Notes: a model not told the origin generated them from the letters alone. DNA of 64,000 nt from Aricia agestis (GCF_905147365.1 NC_056423.1:5746501-5810500); one strand, 5' to 3'. Counted from the first letter of the stretch, positions 30,256 to 43,640 are shown. Translations and numbers: made by a program.

Positions 30256-30757
30256 AGATAGATTAATAAGAATGCTTTTAGTCTCGCTAACACCTTGGAA
30301 CTACTCTTGAAATATTCATGAAAGTCCAGGGAAGGCTTATTCAGTGAGAAAATCTAGTAATAAATAATAGCAGAGACTTAATAGTGCGGTTGAAGAGTTT
30401 GGACTTGTAGAGTTATTAAATAAAAACGACTTGTCTCCTCCGATGCATCTTTATTAATAATTAATCTTACTTAAAATTATTATTTAGCTTATTCTACTTG
30501 GGTGGTACAATAATTATTAAGAAGTTACGCCACAATATTCGGAACAACGTTGGACACATTGGGAAATAAGCATAAAGTTAATATCATACATCTATGCTAT
30601 ACCAATACTATACTATAATATATTATAGCATAGTATTAGAATATACTAAGATATAATTATCACACTTCACGGTCTTTAGTGGTGCAGTTGAGTGTTTACT
30701 CGACCGCTCTCGCAAGTGGACCTGAATGAAGTATCCTAAAAGTGTCCTGAAATGACC

Positions 30758-30961
30758 AGCGGGGCTAAAATGGTCACATTTAGCAATTCCTCTCAATCAA
30801 TTCAGCAAATAAATTGTCAAAACTGTCAAACTGACAAATGTCAAATCAGTATAAAAATACAGAAATGAATTGCAAGCAGAGTTGCATTTTGCGATTTTAG
30901 AAAAATGAATCATATTATGATTCATATCATGATTCTTCAAAGCGACCATTTTAGCCCCGCT
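30758..30961. mobile_element. AGCGGGGCTAAAATGGTC MITE
   Basis: AGCGGGGCTAAAATGGTC and GACCATTTTAGCCCCGCT are exact inverted repeats around a 168-bp AT-rich core. Confidence 0.75.
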
Positions 30962-31431
30962 GAAAGAAGTATCGCATCAGAGTATAGCGACGACATAACA
31001 GCGACATGTGTACGCGGCCTAAATGTCATTATCGACAGGCCGACGTAATTATAATAAATCCCAGCGGGACGCGGTTTTTGTTCGACACCGGACCGGTCTG
31101 AAGATTGGATCGATCGATCGCAGATCTATATAGATCCCATTTATTTTACTGAAGTTAGAAAACACTGGGTTTTAAGTTAACTGATTACATAAAAGTTTCA
31201 GGTTATTAAAAACTTGAACTTGATTTATTGATTGATACTTTGAATATGGTTATTAAAAGCTCGAAATTAGAGGCCAGGAAAAACTTTCAATGCTTAGGAC
31301 TTAATTTAAGCTTAGAGCTTTTTCGCAGTTTTCGTTTTCAGTCCAAACATTTTATCTGCAACATCTAGTATGCTAATAAAACTGTAAAATTATTTAATAC
31401 ATTACTCGTATTGTCAATACATATTATTAAA

Positions 31432-31680
31432 CTAGCTGTTGCCCGCGACTTCGTCCGCGTCAACAAAATATTGTGATAGCAATGATAATGAGTAAAATAT
31501 ATCCTCCTCCTTTTCGGAAGTCGGTTAAAAAGTAGCCCAAATTATTCCAACTACATCAGCTATGTGCCTATAAAAGTCCCGTCAAAATCGCTCCAGTCAT
31601 TTCAGAGATTAGCCGGAACAAACAGACAGACAGACAGATATACAGACAAAAATTGTAAAAAATGTTGTTTTGGTGTATAT
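31432..31680 (+). repeat. GCCCGCGACTTCGTCCGCGT repeat
   Basis: Same type as 30015. It contains TTTTCGGAAGTCGGTTAAAA and a CAGACAGACAGACAGATA block. Confidence 0.5.
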
Positions 31681-32679
31681 AGCGTATATTATACATTCGT
31701 ATGCATGTAGTAAAAAACGGTTCTTTCAATATTACAAACATACACTCCAATTTTATTTATATGTAATAAATGTATGCATGTATGTATAGATAATAAAAGT
31801 AGATATTGCTGACCAATCATTGATCAGCTGCAACTATGAAGAGTCAATACAAAGAAGTATTAGATATAACATAACGCAATTTTTCGAAGATTTTATAATA
31901 AAAATACCCGTTCTCCCTTAAAAGCTTTCAAAGTATCGTTAGCTATGGGGAGAAAGCGTGAATTGCAAACTTCTAAATTCAGTATCGTATATGAATCGCC
32001 AAAAGTCGCATTCCATCAAATTCTTCACACCCCACGCCATATTGTAACATAATATTTCTTATTCATTGTCCCACTTTTTACCGCAACAATGGACCCTCTA
32101 GGGCTGGCAGCTAACCGAAATTTCGCTACAAATTTTCTGTGTTTCTGAGCTGCAGCTTCCATAATTTTGTTTACCGATCGCTCAAGTAATTGTTTCAGAC
32201 AGGGCTGCCAACTGGGCGGTATCGTTGTAATAAATTTGTGAAATTACTCGGTTAATTTTCTCGTGATCGGCAGCCCTGTTTCCGATGGGTATGGCAGTAA
32301 TCCGAGCCATTCGAACATCGATTCTGGTTCGATACATCGGCATCCAAAGGCCGCGACGACACATTGTCATATACGAGTAATTGTATATAATTGGTATTTC
32401 TTAAGAACAATGACGCAAAATTACTCTTTGAGTAAAATAATTGCTGTACTTTTTGTGGGCGGGCTTTGACAAACGCCGGTTTTGGATTTAATCGTCGATT
32501 GTATCGGGCATCGGTTTTGTTGAGTTAGTTGACGATTTTATATTCGTTATTGATTTATAATGACCAAAGTGGGTGTTAAGATCCCATAGACGAGTGTTAC
32601 TGCTGAAAATTGCTTTGGCATTTAGTAAAGATTTGATGGCACCCATTTAGCTTGGAAGATAATATCAAAAGTAATCTTA

Positions 32680-33015
32680 TCTTACATCTATATTTATAAT
32701 TGGAATCTCGGAATCGGCTTCAACGATTTTCATGAAATTTAGTATATTAGGGGGTTTCGGGGGCGATAAATTGATCTTAGCTAGATCAATAATTTTTAGA
32801 AAATGCCATTTTATTCGTGTTTTATCCATAATCGATAAACTGAAAAATATGACTCTTCCTGACATCTATTGGCGAATAATAATACTATTTTGTGAGCAAC
32901 TAAATGCTTTAACGACACAACAACAGCTAAAGCTATTCCAGCAGATGGCGTTGTTAAGTAATACGAAGTCAATGAGTGTTTGCTATACCGAGCAAAGCTC
33001 GGTCAACTTCATTTT
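32680..33015 (-). repeat. GAGCTTTGCTCGGT repeat, minus copy
   Basis: Shares ACCGAGCAAAGCTCGGT and AATTGGAATCTCGGAATCGG (inverted) with 33968-34130. Relic of the same dispersed element. Confidence 0.5.
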
Positions 33016-33195
33016 TAAACGCATACATTACGTCATACACTTTTATGTCATTTTATTTGAAGGCTATTGGTTAATGGTTATTTATTTCTGTTTATTTTTT
33101 ACAAATATATTGGGATTTGGGAGTTTTGGGACTCAAATCGACGAATAAGTTCTAAAAGTCTGTGAAATGGCTTTTCCAATACATAAGAAAACCAG

Positions 33196-33400
33196 TTGAT
33201 GCTCTCAACTCCGTTGTGTCAAAATTCGTTTAGCACGCGGATACCGTACACTTTTCCGGGATAAAATTATCCTATGTCCTTTCCCGGGACTCAACTTATC
33301 TCCATACCAAATATTAGCAAAATCACTTCAACGTTTGGGCTTGAAGAGGTAACAAACAGACAGACATACTTTCACATTTTCAATATTAGTATGGAAGTAT
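33196..33400 (+). repeat. Dispersed repeat D1, copy 4
   Basis: Diverged copy (ATACCGTACACTTTTCCGGG; CTTTCACATTTTCAATATTA). Confidence 0.65.
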
Positions 33401-33967
33401 GGAATACAGGATTAGTGTACCTAATTAGCAACAGACCATCAACAGACAAATTAGTCTTATCCTTCGTTTATTAAAAATCATAATGATAATCATTAATCAT
33501 CTAGACTATTTCTATCTATTTTACAGCAAAAATACCACCTGGGTAATAGTAATATAGTGTATTAAAAGCAATATAAACTTACTTGTCAGGCTCGGAATAT
33601 CTCAAGTAAGTTTTTACTGTCGTCGTGTTAAGCTTGCCGGCCGCGTTTTTGCAGCTTATATCAACCCCCTACTTGGCTTTTCCATTTTTATTTCAAGCAT
33701 TAATGAATAATACAGCTGATCTTCGCGATAACGCCAGTGCTGTACTGTTGAGTTTGCCAGTGTTTGACTTGATGCGAAATTGTTTTCGTCGTCGAGTAAA
33801 CACACAAAATTAAACTTTACCTTTACAGATTAAAATTAACATTTTATTAATTTTGTATGTTGTACCTAAGCAAATGTTTGTTTAAAGTTTTAAAAGTGAC
33901 AATAAGGAACGTTAAAAATGTAAAATAGACTATACTGTGTGATATATAATGTTGTTATAATTTCTAC

Positions 33968-34135
33968 TAGCTGTGTGACCGAGCTTTGCTCGGTATCCGA
34001 TGAAAATGATGACATTTTCTAGAAATGATTCCTAGCTAGATCGATTTATCGCCCCCGAAACCCCATTTACACTAAATTTCATGAAAATCGTTGGAGCCGA
34101 TTCCGAGATTCCAATTATATACATGTTATTTCCAA
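33968..34135 (+). repeat. GAGCTTTGCTCGGT repeat, plus copy
   Basis: CTAGCTGTGTGACCGAGCTT to CCGATTCCGAGATTCCAATT, the counterpart of 32680-33015. Confidence 0.5.
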
Positions 34136-34973
34136 GTTTGGTTAGGACAATGCAGGCTGATCACTTGATTAGTGATTGTCCGACAAGTAAGATGATCCAT
34201 GCGTCGGATGGGCAGTTGGTCCGGCGCCCGATCTCTTGCCGGTCGTGTCTTCCGTCCCACTGGGTTATGAGAGTAAAGGAATAGAGAGTGCTCTTGTGTA
34301 CTGCGCACACACTTGGGCACTATAAAATTACTCCTGCGTAGCTGGCCTTGTTTCAATGAAACCGGCCACCGTCACCGAAACCGGTGTGGGAGCTATTATT
34401 ATCATAATATTATGTTAAAGAGCAATAAGATTTGTAGAGCTTTCTTCATTCAGTAAACTAGCATTGTAGTAAGTCTAAATCGAACCTTAAACTGCTTTTG
34501 GGCAAAATTTGTGTAAACTGCTTTTTGGCAAAGGATAATGCTTATGTGGTTCAAGTTTCAACAAACGTTTGATGACTTTTCTAACGTATCAGGTAAAAAC
34601 AAAACTGAAACTATAAATTAGATTTTATAAGCATTGTAGATATTTCTATTAGTAAGGGGCTTATCTATTTTTGTTCTCCAACATGCAAGTTACTAGCAAC
34701 ATTGTCACTGCTTGCCACTATGGTATCTCTTCATGCAAGTTACTAGCATCATCGTGGCAAGTTACTATACCGTATCCAGGAAATGCTGTATCTCTACACA
34801 TCTAAGATCAGATAATATCGCGCCCGGCGGAGTGGCATGTGCTGACAGCTGAAACATTCTAGATTTTACCACAGACATTTGTCACTATCGCATCGGTTTT
34901 GTTTTTTGTTGTTACGGTATTTTATATTATAATGACTATTTGAAAATTGAAAATTGACAAACTGTATTAAATG

Positions 34974-35373
34974 ATCGGCCAAGTGCGAGTCGGACTCGCG
35001 AGCAAAAATAGGCCGAAAATTGTGTTTTTTGTATGGGAATTTTAATTTTATTATTATTAAATATTAAAGTACACATACATATATTTAAGACCTTTGTGAA
35101 AATATCAAGTGCCTACCTGCTGCCATTATTGATATAGAGCAAAAAATACCAAAAAAATCAAGTTTCTTGTATGGGAGCCCCCCTTAAATATTTGATTTAT
35201 TTTGTTTTTAGTATTTGTTGTTATAGCGGCAACGGAAATTCGTAATCTGTGAAAATTTTAACTCTCTAGCTATCACCGTTCTTGAGATACAGCCTGGAGG
35301 CAGACAAGCGGACAGACAGACATCGAAGTCTTAGTAATAGGGTTTTACCCTTTGGGTACGGAACCCTAAAAAT
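34974..35373 (-). repeat. Dispersed repeat D2, copy 3
   Basis: Inverted copy from CGGCCAAGTGCGAGTCGGAC to TTTGGGTACGGAACCCTAAA. Confidence 0.75.
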
Positions 35374-35479
35374 AGACAGTTAGTAAGAAATGTCTTTAAT
35401 TGAAAATTACTTAACTCTACCTTTCTAATAAAGGTGAAACTTTAATCTTCACGTTTTAAGTTTTAATTATTATTGAGTA

Positions 35480-36480
35480 GCTGTGCCCCGCGGTGTTACC
35501 CGCGATTTATTAGGTAAACTAAATTGTGTATTAATAGGTAAATAGTTATTGGTAATTAGAGACAAAATGAATTGAGTTTGATCATCGGAAACATCAATTT
35601 TTGATGACTGAGGGATGGAAGTTGATTAACTTGTCATATGCTATTGTTTTTAACCGACTTCCAAAACGAAGGAGATAATAATATATGTTTTATATTCAGA
35701 TGTGATTTTTTTATGATTTATGATTAACTTCGCTGTCTGTGAAACGATTTCCAACATTTCGCAGTGTAAAGGACTGTGAAACGAAGGACGGGACGGACGG
35801 GCGGCACATCTATACTAATATTATAAACCTGAAGAGTTTGTTTGTTTGAACGCGCTAATCTCATTAACTACTGATCCAATTAAAAAAAATCTTAACCCAG
35901 GAAAGCTATATTAGAGTGTATCAGGAGTTTCCAATCTTTTTGAGGCTGCAGCGCAGTTACACGTAGGAGACAGGACGAAAGCCTATTATTCAAATGACAC
36001 TCGAAATCCGTATGTAGAGATTAGGTTAGAATAAATTCACTTTTATAATCAATTACTCAGTTTGTTTCTAAAAAGTAGGGCGAAAGCCTATTAATCAATT
36101 TAAAAAATGAACATAACACCTCCTCCGTTCCGGAAGTCGGTTAAAAATATAGACCATCCAGGATATCAGCTAGCGGCTTGTAAATTTTTGTCGAAATCGG
36201 CTCAAAAACAGCAGAGCTGTAGTCGTTGAACAAAAAAAAATCAAATGAAAACGATCATAACATCTCCTCCATTTTGAAAGTCGGTTAAAAATGTAGCCTA
36301 TGTGTTAATCAAGGATGTCAGCTACCTCCTTGTAAAATTTTGTCGAAATCGGTCCAGCCGTTTAAGCGTGAAGAAGTAGCAAACATACAAACTCACAAAC
36401 TCATAAACGCACAAACTCACATACTTTCGGCTTTATAATATTAGTTACTAATATTATAAAGCCGAAAGTATGTGAGTCCT
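35480..36480 (+). repeat. Stacked dispersed-repeat relics
   Basis: Several pieces follow one another: CTGTGCCCCGCGGTGTTACC, two TCGGTTAAAAATGTAGCC-type segments and a final CTTTCGGCTTTATAATATTAG end that is inverted on itself at 36415-36477. No gene. Confidence 0.45.
36415..36477. repeat. Perfect 30-bp-arm hairpin at a repeat terminus
   Basis: 36415-36444 mirrors 36448-36477 with a 3-base loop TTA. The left arm is the CTTTCGGCTTTATAATATTAG end of a dispersed repeat, so the element end is inverted on itself. Confidence 0.95.
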
Positions 36481-37696
36481 ACTAATAATTAGTAGGACTA
36501 GTAGGATTACTGTATCTTTTAAATTTCTTTCAGGACTCAGAGTATATCTATTCTTCATTCCACATTTAATCATATTTTGTTAAACAATTTAAACATTTAA
36601 GTTGAAATAAATATATTAATAAGTTGAAAAAAATGGATATTTGGATATACTATTTATCAAACTGAGTAAAAGTAAAAGAGAATCATAGATTATGATGGCC
36701 CATAATTTTTTTTTATTATTGTATTTGGTATTTACTATTTAGGTACTACATAAAATCGATTTATAAACATTGTCATTATAGCGATATCGATTTCGATTGC
36801 GGAACTTAATCGATACAGCTAATCGAACATCGGTCGATCGGTCATTTAATTACTTTAATTGGCACTTTTATCTGATGGTTAATTAAGGGCTAATTACATT
36901 ATAATTATTACGGTGTCATCTGTCGGCAGAATGTGGAACTATTGATGTGTACGGACGAGGAATGCCTGTCGCATTTTCACCGCTTGTAGCTAGAGGTTTT
37001 AGGGTTCCGTATACAGAAAATTGCATCGAATACGGAACCCTATTAATATGAAGAATTAGCTGTTTTATTCTGGGGCGTTTTTGCACGGCATGAAACAGCA
37101 TATTTTTAAGTAGAAAAGTTGCTGCCATAGAAAATTTGTATAATATATTCAGTAGTACCTCACTAAGCAAAGTCTTGAAACGGAATTTTTTTTTCACGCA
37201 GTATAAATAAAGACATTATAATATCTTTGTCCCAGAAATATAACTCTATAAGATAAGTTCAGATGGCAAAGTATTTATTATGTAGAGCTAAAACTCCGGC
37301 AAACAAAAATGGTTACAATTAAAGAACTGATTTTGTTGAATATTTAGAATATTAATATGATGAGGTTAAAAGAGAATTGCAAAAATATATTTTGGGTATA
37401 CAGATCTTAAGTGAGATGGCTGATACGTCGGCGCCGCTCGCACGTCGCGAAAAAAAGCGTCGCTCGCTCTATTGATACCACAATGACGGATTCGGGAGCG
37501 AGATAGGGCTGGCACATGATTGAAAATATTTGTTTACATTTTAAATATATCAGGCTTAAAAATGCAATTTAAAATAATTTACTTAAAATATATAAAAATT
37601 AACTCAAGTTTTGTGTATATTGTATATGTACGATGATACGAAAAGTAATTTTTTGAAAAAATAAAGTAATTTATGGCATATTATGTCGGTGAGTAA
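36480..37696. other. No gene seen
   Basis: Includes a GGGTTCCGTATACAG piece near 37002 mirrored at 37033 (relic of D2) and AT-rich DNA. Confidence 0.45.
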
Positions 37697-38138
37697 CGGT
37701 GGCGGATTTACTAATAGGCTAAGTAGGCGGCAGATTTAGAGGGGCGGCAAATTTAGCCCCATTTTTTATCTTAAAAATAAAAAATCCCACCAAAAATATT
37801 TCTTGTAAAATATTGTCGAGACGACCACATTAAAGGTTTACGGTTTACCTTGTGAAAGAGATAATATGAGATCTCATGTAGAGCCAAGCTTCTGAATCTA
37901 CACGGCCTAACTCTACTGACCCAAACTTAAACATATTTTACATACCAGTAAATATGTAAGGCTTCGCCGTTTCGTTACCGCACAGGGTGAAACCTTGTGT
38001 GGTCGTCTCAGCAAAAATTTTCAAAAAATTAGTGGGATATGATTATGAACTAAACAAACGTACAGTATTATTCAAAGGTCAGTTATAGGGGCGGCAAAAA
38101 TTGAATAGCCTACAGGCAAATTTGTAAATCCGCCACTG
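37697..38138 (-). mobile_element. hAT MITE (CAGTGGCGGAT family), copy 2
   Basis: Same family as 6238-6677 in the opposite orientation and almost the same length (442 bp against 440). One terminal base differs (CGGTGGCGG). Flanks GTGAGTAA and GTGAGTAC form a 7-of-8 target duplication. Confidence 0.85.
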
Positions 38139-38977
38139 GTGAGTACCGTAACTTATCAATTCTTGTTTGTCCATATTATGAAGGAAGATAAAGAATAGAA
38201 ATGATTTGATAAAATTGAACTCTACAATTTATAGTACCTTGTATTTTCTTTGTTGGCTGTGATGGGGTGAAGCAGAAGTATTTGACAATAAATATTTTTT
38301 AAATCATAAATTACCCTAATCACGATTACTCTAATTCCTTAGTTTTACATTCTTTGTACTAGTTTAAACTCGTACAAGTAAACTTATCTTGCAATAAAAA
38401 CCATCGTAATAATCGTATCATAATGTAATTAAGACTCAATCAAGAAATACATGTTTCACAATAATAAAATCAAATCAATAACATGGTCGTGGCAGCCCTA
38501 ACATAATATACATGGCAGAGTCGCCGCGCCGCCCTGACATGTTTACGGACCAATTATTTGTATGGATTCCGCCGTAATAATGATTTCTTGTCCGTCCGTC
38601 CGTCCACTCATATATTTCGGGTTTTTTTTCGTGATTTCGCGAGTTTTATTATAACACGGCCTCAGGTGTGAGATTTATCGATTATTTAAGTAAATTAAAT
38701 GTTATAAAAGGAGGATGTTTTTAGTGGTGACCATATAGGCGAAGCTACCTACCGCGGACCGCGGTATGTTCGATTTATCGCCAAGTTTTGAATTCATTTT
38801 ATTATCTTTGTGATAGTGAATTCACAAAAGAATTCTTTTGTTCACGGCTGTGCCAGGAGAATTCTGTTTCACTATAGTGTACAGCAACGTAAGTAGGCTT
38901 ATTATTTTAAGTCTAGTACTTAAAAAAAATTGAGCTTACAGAAATAGGCATATTTCATTTATTGCATTGCTCTAGAT

Positions 38978-39885
38978 CAGGGCCGTCTCTAGCCCATGTG
39001 GCTCCCGTGTGCAAACATTACCCTAGCGCCCCCTAATAAGCGCGCGCGCGGTCAAAATGAAGTGGGTACAAAGTAAAAGTACAGTTTGTCCGGCCGCTTA
39101 AGGGTGAGGACTCTAAGCGGTGGCTTCTTTCGTTCCACCAGACGAACTATACAAGCACATCAAGTTACCACATAGGTACTGTCAAATTTCTCCAATATAA
39201 AATAGATAAGAAACTCTATTGTTATTTGTTTGTAGATTGAAGTTTTTTCGGTTTAGACCATGATATTATTATGCTCTTGAGTCTTGACTGACCCTAACAA
39301 GCCTAACCCCAAAACGTAAATTTTATATTGCTTAAGTACTTCAATTTTACTTTAAATTTCATGTTCTATACTTATTAAACATCACATCGTCACAACATCG
39401 GTATTAATTCGATTTCATTGAAGAGCTCTAACTTCTCTACATCCGAAGAGCCAGCATGGCACAGTTTGTTTTCTAAATTAGAACACTGTGTTTTTTTGTT
39501 TCTAAATCCAAATCCTCCCACTACCTATTTTGAAAAAACGAGCGATAGAACACTCACTATTACACCAAATAATATAACAATCTTCATTTATGTGTTTTAA
39601 GGTTCATTTCACGTTGAAAAATAAAGATTATAATATTTATATTGCAAAAGCCGAGCCGTTCATGGCGCGCCTTGTTATGCTGTAATTCTACAAATATAAG
39701 AAGAGCTTCGGATATTACACAAAAATGTTTGCAAACTGGAGTTCTTTTTACGTTGGTCAATAAAGCGTGGGCCGTGGCGGCCGGCCAGCGCGGGCGCGCG
39801 CCGAGTGCGAGCGGCGCTCGGCGCCCCTAGGACCGCGGCGCCCGTGTGCACCGCACACATTGCACCTAAGGGAAAGACGCCCCTG
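38978..39885. mobile_element. Non-autonomous hAT element, 908 bp
   Basis: The termini CAGGGCCGTCT and AGACGCCCCTG are near-perfect inverted repeats, flanked by a perfect 8-bp duplication CTCTAGAT (38970-38977 and 39886-39893). No transposase frame was recognised. The right end holds a very GC-rich, CpG-dense patch (about 39767-39850) quite unlike the flanking DNA. Subterminal sequences carry CCCGTGTGCA repeats. Confidence 0.85.
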
Positions 39886-40176
39886 CTCTAGATCTCAATA
39901 TTATCACATGTGATAGGCCCTGAATGCTTTGGTATTTTATTACATAATAAATTAGGTATTATATAGATATTATATTACGACAAAAGCTTCATTTGTTCGT
40001 TAAAATCTAATTGTATATTATGTACTAGTTAAAACACACAAAAGATGGATATTCTTTATTTAAGTATCTACTATCGACTTCGATTATACTGCTTGATGCA
40101 ACATTATTACAGTTTCGTTCTTTCGTCCAGTCAGTTTGGACTAACAACTATAAAATAGTCTAAAGCGCTTATTCCA

Positions 40177-40210
40177 CTTATCCTAGCTAGGACGTCCTAG
40201 CTAGGATAAG
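40177..40210. repeat. Perfect 34-bp palindrome
   Basis: CTTATCCTAGCTAGGAC joined without a loop to its complement. TAAAGCGCTTA-type sequence occurs on both flanks. Confidence 0.93.
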
Positions 40211-40845
40211 CGCTTTACTACTTCCAGAGAAAACAGAAAACTTCTTTCTATTTCGCTCTTCGAGACAGTGCGCGCACGCGAGTTAGCCAGCGATTGGAAC
40301 GACATTCGACGCTCGACGCTCGAGAATCGGGACCCAGGTCTTTAATTTTCAGTAAAACTTAGAGACTTTACGAAGCTGGAGCCTTACAATATAATAACAG
40401 GACGACAAAACATCACAATTTCAGCGCAAAAGCCTTGAAATAAAAATGCTCTCGCTAATGGATAACATCCGGCGTATAGCTCTGAAACTTCCAGTTATTC
40501 ATTTACAAACGATTTTTTATTCTACTACCTAAGCTCTAAAGTTCAAATTCGATTACCCACATACATACCTCCAGTTGCCCACATAAACAAATGGATTTAA
40601 ACCTAAAGCCTACAAATTTAAGGTTCTAAATACAGTAAAAGGAAAGTGCCCACTTAGTCGGTGTTAAGAACCCAGTCACGCGCCTCCATCGATCGGGCCA
40701 GACACCTTCAGGAACTGAATTTCCACTTACATGAGAAACGCTGGGAAAAATCGTGAAATTTATCTACCATGGTGGAAAAGCATGGTAAGTGATTACCATG
40801 GACAAATGCAATATCAGCCTTTTCAAGTTTTCAGATACCTTTAGA

Positions 40846-41354
40846 CAGGCGCGGTCGCAGCTTAAAATTTTGGAGGGGGTTAGTAGCGGGGGGGGGGGGG
40901 GGGGGAGACATTAGACAGTACAGTTCGACAAGGCTTTAATTGAATGTGTCAATGTCAGTCAATGTGCGCTGCTGGTAAAGGAGAACTGTCAAAAATGACG
41001 GTTTTGTATGATACGAGTAGAAGTGTTAGTTTCTTTTCTCGCCACGTTTATAAACAGCCTTGTCGAACAGTAGAGGTCATTGTCTCCCTGTCAAAAAACT
41101 TGCCATTTTCTAATTTTGCATACTCGATGACCGATGTGAACTGAATATGAAGCAATGACCGCTACCGCCTCGTTTCGCCGAGTACAATTTAGTCACTACA
41201 CTAAAAAAAATATGTCGCTGCTATGGGGTAGCTAGAAATTTCCTTATATTATATGGCAACATTTTGAGATTTATCCATTTGTCCCAGATTTTGGGGGGGG
41301 GGTCGTGTCCCCCGTGACACCCCCCCCCCCCCCCCCCCCTTCGGACCGCGCCTG
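40846..41354. mobile_element. Non-autonomous hAT element with G and C tracts
   Basis: Ends CAGGCGCGGTC and GACCGCGCCTG are inverted repeats, flanked by a perfect 8-bp duplication CCTTTAGA (40838-40845 and 41355-41362). A long G run near 40888-40905 and a long C run near 41321-41339 mirror each other near the two ends. A smaller palindromic MITE is nested inside (40925-41068). Confidence 0.85.
40925..41068. mobile_element. MITE nested in the hAT element
   Basis: Bounded by TCGACAAGGCT and AGCCTTGTCGA, flanked by ACAGT on both sides. The same module, with GCGCTGCTGGTAAAGGAGAA inside, recurs at about 44113-44240 within an unrelated MITE. Confidence 0.65.
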
Positions 41355-41362
41355 CCTTTAGA

Positions 41363-42956
41363 CAAGGCACCATCGGTACAGTTTTATCTTATCAGTACGT
41401 GATAGTGAATATCGCTATGTTAGTATGTCTGAAAATAACTCTGAGCACTATATCGTCATTTCACAGCGGTATAGCCAGCGTTGCCAGACGTCCCGACTTT
41501 GGTGGGACTTCCTGATTTTTCTGACAGGCTCTGTCCCGCTTTTCGGGGAAAGCCCGAACGTACGTGCAGCGTGCTGAGAAAGAAAGGGGATATTATTAAA
41601 TGCACATCAGAATTTTTTTTCAGCACACTAGGTAACTCCGCTAATTATAACTGAATGCATACCAGAAAAACTAATGCTGATAAAAAAAAAACAATTGATT
41701 AACTGAACAAGTCCTTCAAAAAAAAACTTAAACATCATACAAAACGAGACGACCTTTTTATCCGAATTCACACCAAAAATATGGTTTATACATCGGATAT
41801 ATTATTTGTAAAACGAAAATTTAAATTGTTTATCAAAAATACTAACTTGCACTCTAAATTAGACAATCTTACAACGGAATTTCTAAAAACGATATCGAAA
41901 GGTGCACCATAATAAAATAAATTTCTATTATCAAAACAAGTCTACAAATTGACAAATTGTGCAACTAAAATATTTTTAACTTAACTTTATTTTCTTTTTG
42001 TTTCTCTGTTTTACTGAAAAACATGTTGGGGCCTCCTCGTACTCATCTAACGCCGCACTCACTCCTTTGCGCTCGCTCTTTACTCTTTAGCGATAAAGAT
42101 TTTTGGTAATTATGATGAGATAATATGGTAAAAGATTTTATCATTCCAAAAAATAATTATCCAAGGTTCCTTGATAAAAATTAAAAAAAAATATATCAAT
42201 ATTCACTACTGTATTGCAATTGTATGGGTTATTAATTTATTACTTAATGATTCTTAGATGATTAATACCAATGTTGGCCCAATACGACTTGATTGGGTGA
42301 ATTGAATATAAAAAAAATAGTTTTGCTATCCTCTGTATCTCTATATACTGCATAATATTAATTTTATTATTAAAGTGTATATATTTCATATTGCATTACC
42401 AGTGCAGCTAATCTTTATTAGAGGTCATCGAGGTAAGGCCTATAATGTATTCTTTACGTTCGTAAATTTAAAACCCACCTATTAAAAACCTTTAAAATGT
42501 TAAAGGCCAAGTAAATTCTTTAATCTTTTTACCGTGAAAAGTTTCACGAATTTCGGTAGAGTCGAGTTTCCCGAGCCTTATCGATTTCGGCATACGCGGC
42601 TTGCATCCTTAATTCACTTCCTCAAGGATAACTGTTCGAATCTGATTCTTATCACGAAAGAAATAGGAGTTAATTTGCATTGACGTGGATGAAATCTTGT
42701 ATAAGGTCAGATTTAGCTGGGAAAAGTTAAGACGGAAATTATAAGTTTTTAATTTGATACTGTGATCCAGTTTGGAGTTTTAATGATATGTAATTTGCTA
42801 TGAGATATAAATTACCATACGGTCTAACCCTATACCTAAAGTGTAATCAAAATAACGGGGCCTTGAGTTTCATACAAAGGCAATTTTTTATTGAATTTGT
42901 TTACCTTATAAGGTTGGAGGTACAAAATTTCATCAAAACTATCGACTAGGTTTAAT
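41363..42956. other. No gene seen
   Basis: About 1.6 kb of AT-rich DNA with no frame longer than about 60 codons and no repeat shared within the window that I could recognise. Confidence 0.45.
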
Positions 42957-43293
42957 ACGTGGGAGAGCCATGCTTCGGCACGAATGGACCGGCTCGACCG
43001 GATAAATACCACGTTCTCACAGAAAACCGGCGTGAAACAGCGCTTGCGCTGTGTTTCGCCGAGTGAGTGAGTTTACCGGAGGCCCAATTCCCTAACCCCT
43101 ACCCGATTCCATTCCCTACCCTCAACTATTCCCTTCCCTTCCCTACCCTCCCCTATTACCCTATTCCCTCTTAAAAGGCCGGCAACTCACTTGCAGCTCT
43201 TCTGATGCTGCAAATGTCCATGGGCGACGGAAGTTGCTTTCCATCAGGTGACCCGTTTGCTCGTTTGCCCCCTTATTTCATTAAAAAAAAAAA
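42957..43293 (+). mobile_element. G/C-rich SINE, copy 5
   Basis: Full-length plus-strand copy from ACGTGGGAGAGCC to an 11-12 base poly-A tail. Confidence 0.85.
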
Positions 43294-43382
43294 TGTCATT
43301 TTCAAATGAAGAATGTCTTTTTGAAAGGGCTTATTATTACTCATTAGCTTAAAAACGTCTGATATAGTTAAATAGACTAAAG

Positions 43383-43640
43383 GCCTGTTTCACCACTTCC
43401 TGATAAGGCTATCCACCAATTAACTCGACAGATCAAGTATGGAGAATCTGTCAAAAAAGTTGTGAATAGCCTATTAGGCACTTTATCAGAAAGTGGTGAA
43501 ACAGTTTCGCCACTTCCTGATAAGTGCCGGATAGGTAATTCACAACTTTTTGACAGATTCTCTATACTCGATCTGTCAAGTTAATTGGTGGATAGCCTAT
43601 TCGTCACTTATCAGGAAGTGGTGAACTAGGCTGTAAGGGC
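43383..43640. mobile_element. Two tandem GTTTCACCACTTCCTGATAA MITEs
   Basis: Two palindromic units back to back (about 43383-43503 and 43500-43640), each bounded by CACCACTTCCTGATAAG or CGCCACTTCCTGATAAG and its complement. They are in opposite relative orientation (GACAGATCAAGTATGGAG in one, its complement in the other). A third unit is at 52459-52597. Confidence 0.75.

Noticed and set aside
43383..43640. Regular inverted repeats that might suggest a CRISPR-like array
   Set aside because: They are two palindromic MITEs in opposite orientation; there are no spacers and the genome is eukaryotic.
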